A DNA stretch of 64,000 nt from Trileptium ribeirensis (Eukaryota > Nematoda > Enoplea > Enoplida > Thoracostomopsidae): the NCBI GenBank assembly GCA_030248225.1, contig JASANE010016261.1, forward strand, positions 1 through 64,000, given 5' to 3'. Under the pieces are notes generated by a model. The model saw only the letters and a list, made by a program, of their open reading frames with translations, made no database searches and was not told where the DNA came from. Both the position numbers and the translations under genes were made by a program. Each line of letters starts with the position of its first letter. Position 1 is the stretch's first letter. Shown one piece after another: positions 61,313 through 64,000 of the stretch.

Positions 61313-63670
61313 GTAAGCATTTTAACATATATGTTGTTGTTAACAGTACTTATGACTAAAAATATTGAAAATAGTTGAGCATATTGTCACGTTCAAATTG
61401 ACGGTTAGTGCCTTTACTATTGTTGATTTGATTTTTTCGGGATAAATATTGATTTTACTAAATTTGCAGAAGTTTATACGGATCTTTCCTAGATTCCACC
61501 GCAGCCCGAAATTGTTCGACACTGGGAAAGCCCCGTTTGTATGGATGAATATTTTATTTACTACAATGAATTTTTAAGGAAAGTTGCAAACCAGTTTTTA
61601 AGGTAAAAATAAATATACCGCCTGGGGCGTAGTACACCACTCGGATGTGAGGGAGCGCTTCCGGAAATTTGGGGAGGCGGCCTTGCGGCGGTCTCTTTTT
61701 CTCTAAAAGTGAGGGCAGCCTCGCCACCTCCCGAGCGCTGCTCCCTTTATACCGATTAAGTTAGAATATTAGCAAATAGAAATGCGCTTTACCATCAAGG
61801 ACGCTCCCAAAGGTGGGATGGGGAACGAATCCCCTACCACGAAATTTTTGTCAATTATTTATCAGTAGTACCCACTTAGCAAAATATGTGCCACTCCCAT
61901 TTCTTCAACTATCCTCCATAACCACCAGCGATATCGAGGCAAATTAGGCAAGTGCTAGAGAAAATAAGCAAAAATTGGAAAAATTGGCAAAATCCGAAAT
62001 AAAATTGGCAAAAATTCAATGCAATTTCGAATACCAAAAATTTTATCAACCCCGATAACAAACCCCCCAAATAAGGTCGTCACTTCCCCCTCCGTCAAAT
62101 GGCTGCTTTCCTCTTGGAAAGCCGAGAGTCTCCCTTTTCTTTCCTCCGCGCCAAAAATCTTTAATCATGCTGCCCACCAGCAAATCCTGAGCGCGTCGCT
62201 GTTCTCGATGCAATGCACTTATAAAACTGCAATTTATTGAGCGCTTGTGAGGCAATTAGCTTCATTGGCATACAAGTCAAAGATATGCTACAAATACATA
62301 GATATAATGTGGCAAAAAATCTGACGGTTACAGCTGTTATAAAAGATGCATGTGTAGCTTATTATACTTAGTTGAAATCGCTGCTGTATGATATATTTCA
62401 AACGAAAACTAGTTTTGCTGAAGGGGCGAGCGATAATACCTAGCTACAGAGTTTAATACTAACTCAGATTATCATTTTCATATTAATGCGTCTATCTAAA
62501 TGCTTTTTATTAAACCGTCCACTAAATTTTACACACTTCTGTATCGAAAACAATACACATAAGCGGAATGTTGTAATACGGTAAACAAGACAATCAGTTA
62601 CACAGTTTCACTATTTAATCCTGAAACACCATTTTGTTTTATTTGAATCGCTATTCGCTCTTTATTTACAAGCGCATTCAATTATAAGTAATCATGATAG
62701 TCGTCGGATGATATTTTTCTTGTCATTGCGAGTTTGAAGTTGGAGCTTACATATTGTGTATTTCTACGATATCAATTTATTAGATGTAGACTCTATGTGG
62801 CTTCAATTTAATCAACTACACTTATTCACTAACTAGGCAAACCTGACTGTGCTCTAAAGAAAAATTTTAGTTAATTATATAATTAAAGGCATCGCATATA
62901 GTACACCGATGTGCGCAAACAGTATTAAATATTAAATTTTCCTATAAATTTTTTGCGGTATTTCCTCAAATTGATACCCCTATAATGCTCGGTACATGGT
63001 GGCCAGCTCACTCATACCCTACGATTTTGGAACAATAAACAAGTGTATTGCGTCTCTATTTTTTCGAATTTACGGATTATTGCTAAGAAGTTGTGGCCGT
63101 TTTGTTCAGGTTTCATTTGTTAAATGTCGGACTGGTAGCATAAAACGCTACTGACAGAATTAAAGGAGAGCCAGATTTATAGAATCAAAAATTTAAACGG
63201 ATTGTGTTAAAATTTGGTTTTAAAATTATTTTTTTAATTTAAATTTTTTAATTTGGTCAAAATATTAACTTCAGTTTTAACAAGACAGAATAACTAGTAG
63301 AATTTAACAATGACGTTTGTACTGCTGGTGGTTTCAAGTCTCAGGCGAAATAGGGGTGACTGCAACTTGCCTTTTCGGCTTCTGTTAACGTAGATATTTT
63401 TGACTACTGCGGACTTCTAATGTCCATACCTTTGTATGTCTCGCTTTAAGACTCCAAATGATGCTGCGGCAAAAGCTCCTCCTTGACCTTATAGAGTGCA
63501 AAGAAAAATATATATAATGGTAGGTTACACTAAGACAACAGCTGCTTAAAACTACTTCGGCTGTACGAAAAACGATTACTTATAACAACATTACCCCTAT
63601 ATCATAGGTGTCGAGGAAGGGGGGTATAAGAAGATTACCCCAATGGATCGAACCTCCTCAAGCCATAGTT
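61313..63670. other. intron 2 (or flank) of the ion-channel gene; includes a composite GC island
   Basis: At 61620-61850 there is a GC-rich block with short inverted words (gagggagcgctt / gagcgctgctccc), then aaaattggcaaaa tandem units (61965-62020) and another GC-richer block to 62240. No exon matching the next part of a Cys-loop receptor is seen. Confidence 0.5.
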
Positions 63671-63950
63671 ATGTAGTGTGAACCTGTGTTAATGTCTTAG
63701 ATGTTGCAGCTCGATTTCGAGAACTTCTGTTTGTTGTGACTATGTATTGCGGTGGCGTCGCTGTTTGCTAAGAAATCTGCGAACAACTCTTAAAGTTTAT
63801 ATTTTTTAACATTAAAAATTATAAACTTTAAAAGTTGTTCGCAGATTTCTTAGCAAACAGCGACGCCACCGCAATACATAGTCACAACAAACAGAAGTTC
63901 TCGAAATCGAGCTGCAACATCTAAGACATTAACACAGGTTCACACTACAT
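63671..63950. repeat. 280-bp near-perfect palindrome
   Basis: Arms 63671-63800 and 63821-63950 are reverse complements over 130 bases with one mismatch (position 63789). The central 20 bases (attttttaac / attaaaaatt) are themselves nearly complementary. It would form one long hairpin. No coding frame or transposon end is recognised. Confidence 0.95.
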
Positions 63951-64000
63951 TCGTCCCTCCAGTGATTAGTGACGCTCCCGTGCACTCCACTTTGCTACAT

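Overview
This window looks like an AT-rich, repeat-dense eukaryotic chromosome, most likely from an invertebrate and plausibly a nematode. The evidence is: short coding exons with phase-compatible GT-AG boundaries (several acceptors of the TTTTCAG / TTTTTAG type) separated by introns of about 0.8 to 4 kb; two adjacent exons that join into the amino-terminal part of a Cys-loop ligand-gated ion channel; and many eukaryotic transposon remnants (Polinton/Maverick, Penelope-like, a non-LTR LINE, MITEs, foldbacks). No prokaryotic operon, CRISPR array, rRNA or convincing intact tRNA was seen. The species cannot be fixed from the sequence alone.

Layout. 0-4.6 kb: a decayed Polinton with a minus-strand protein-primed type B DNA polymerase (zinc fingers, N-terminal region, exonuclease, palm motifs down to a degenerate motif C at the window edge) and a divergent small basic ORF on the plus strand. 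4.6-17.2 kb: no recognisable gene; GC-rich islands, a 134-bp tandem repeat, a 253-bp direct duplication, palindrome clusters and MITE ends. 17.2-23.6 kb: three well-bounded plus-strand exons of an unrecognised host gene, with a hAT-like MITE in one intron and a 32-bp repeat just after the stop. 24.8-26.9 kb: a 2.1-kb element with about 250-bp terminal inverted repeats enclosing a 100-codon open frame. 28.4-29.5 kb: a Penelope-like element with reverse transcriptase and GIY-YIG remnants, followed by two candidate host exons (29.66 and 30.30 kb).

31.7-36 kb: a MITE, then a GC-richer block whose first 1.44 kb looks like a long LTR (TGT...ACA, internal TATA and AATAAA). 36.7-42.6 kb: a second Polinton remnant bracketed by degenerate tandem arrays, holding a TATA promoter, a PolB pseudogene that has lost its palm region and carries a LINE 3' fragment, a MITE, and an RVE-type integrase pseudogene. 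42.8-46.7 kb: a second Penelope-like fragment, a possible Polinton structural-protein remnant and an interleaved pair of inverted repeats. 48.5 kb: a MITE with a TTA target duplication. 50.2 kb: a foldback whose two arms keep the same reading frame. 55.7-56.3 kb: a degenerate ~58-bp minisatellite. 59.56-61.31 kb: the ion-channel exons. 63.67-63.95 kb: a nearly perfect 280-bp palindrome.

The coding signal belongs to two or three host genes, all incomplete here or unidentified, set in a matrix of dead and non-autonomous mobile DNA. The most unusual items are the palm-deleted Polinton with PolB and integrase in the same orientation around a MITE, the ORF-preserving foldback, the 280-bp palindrome and the interleaved inverted repeats. 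Nothing here proves a new functional system.
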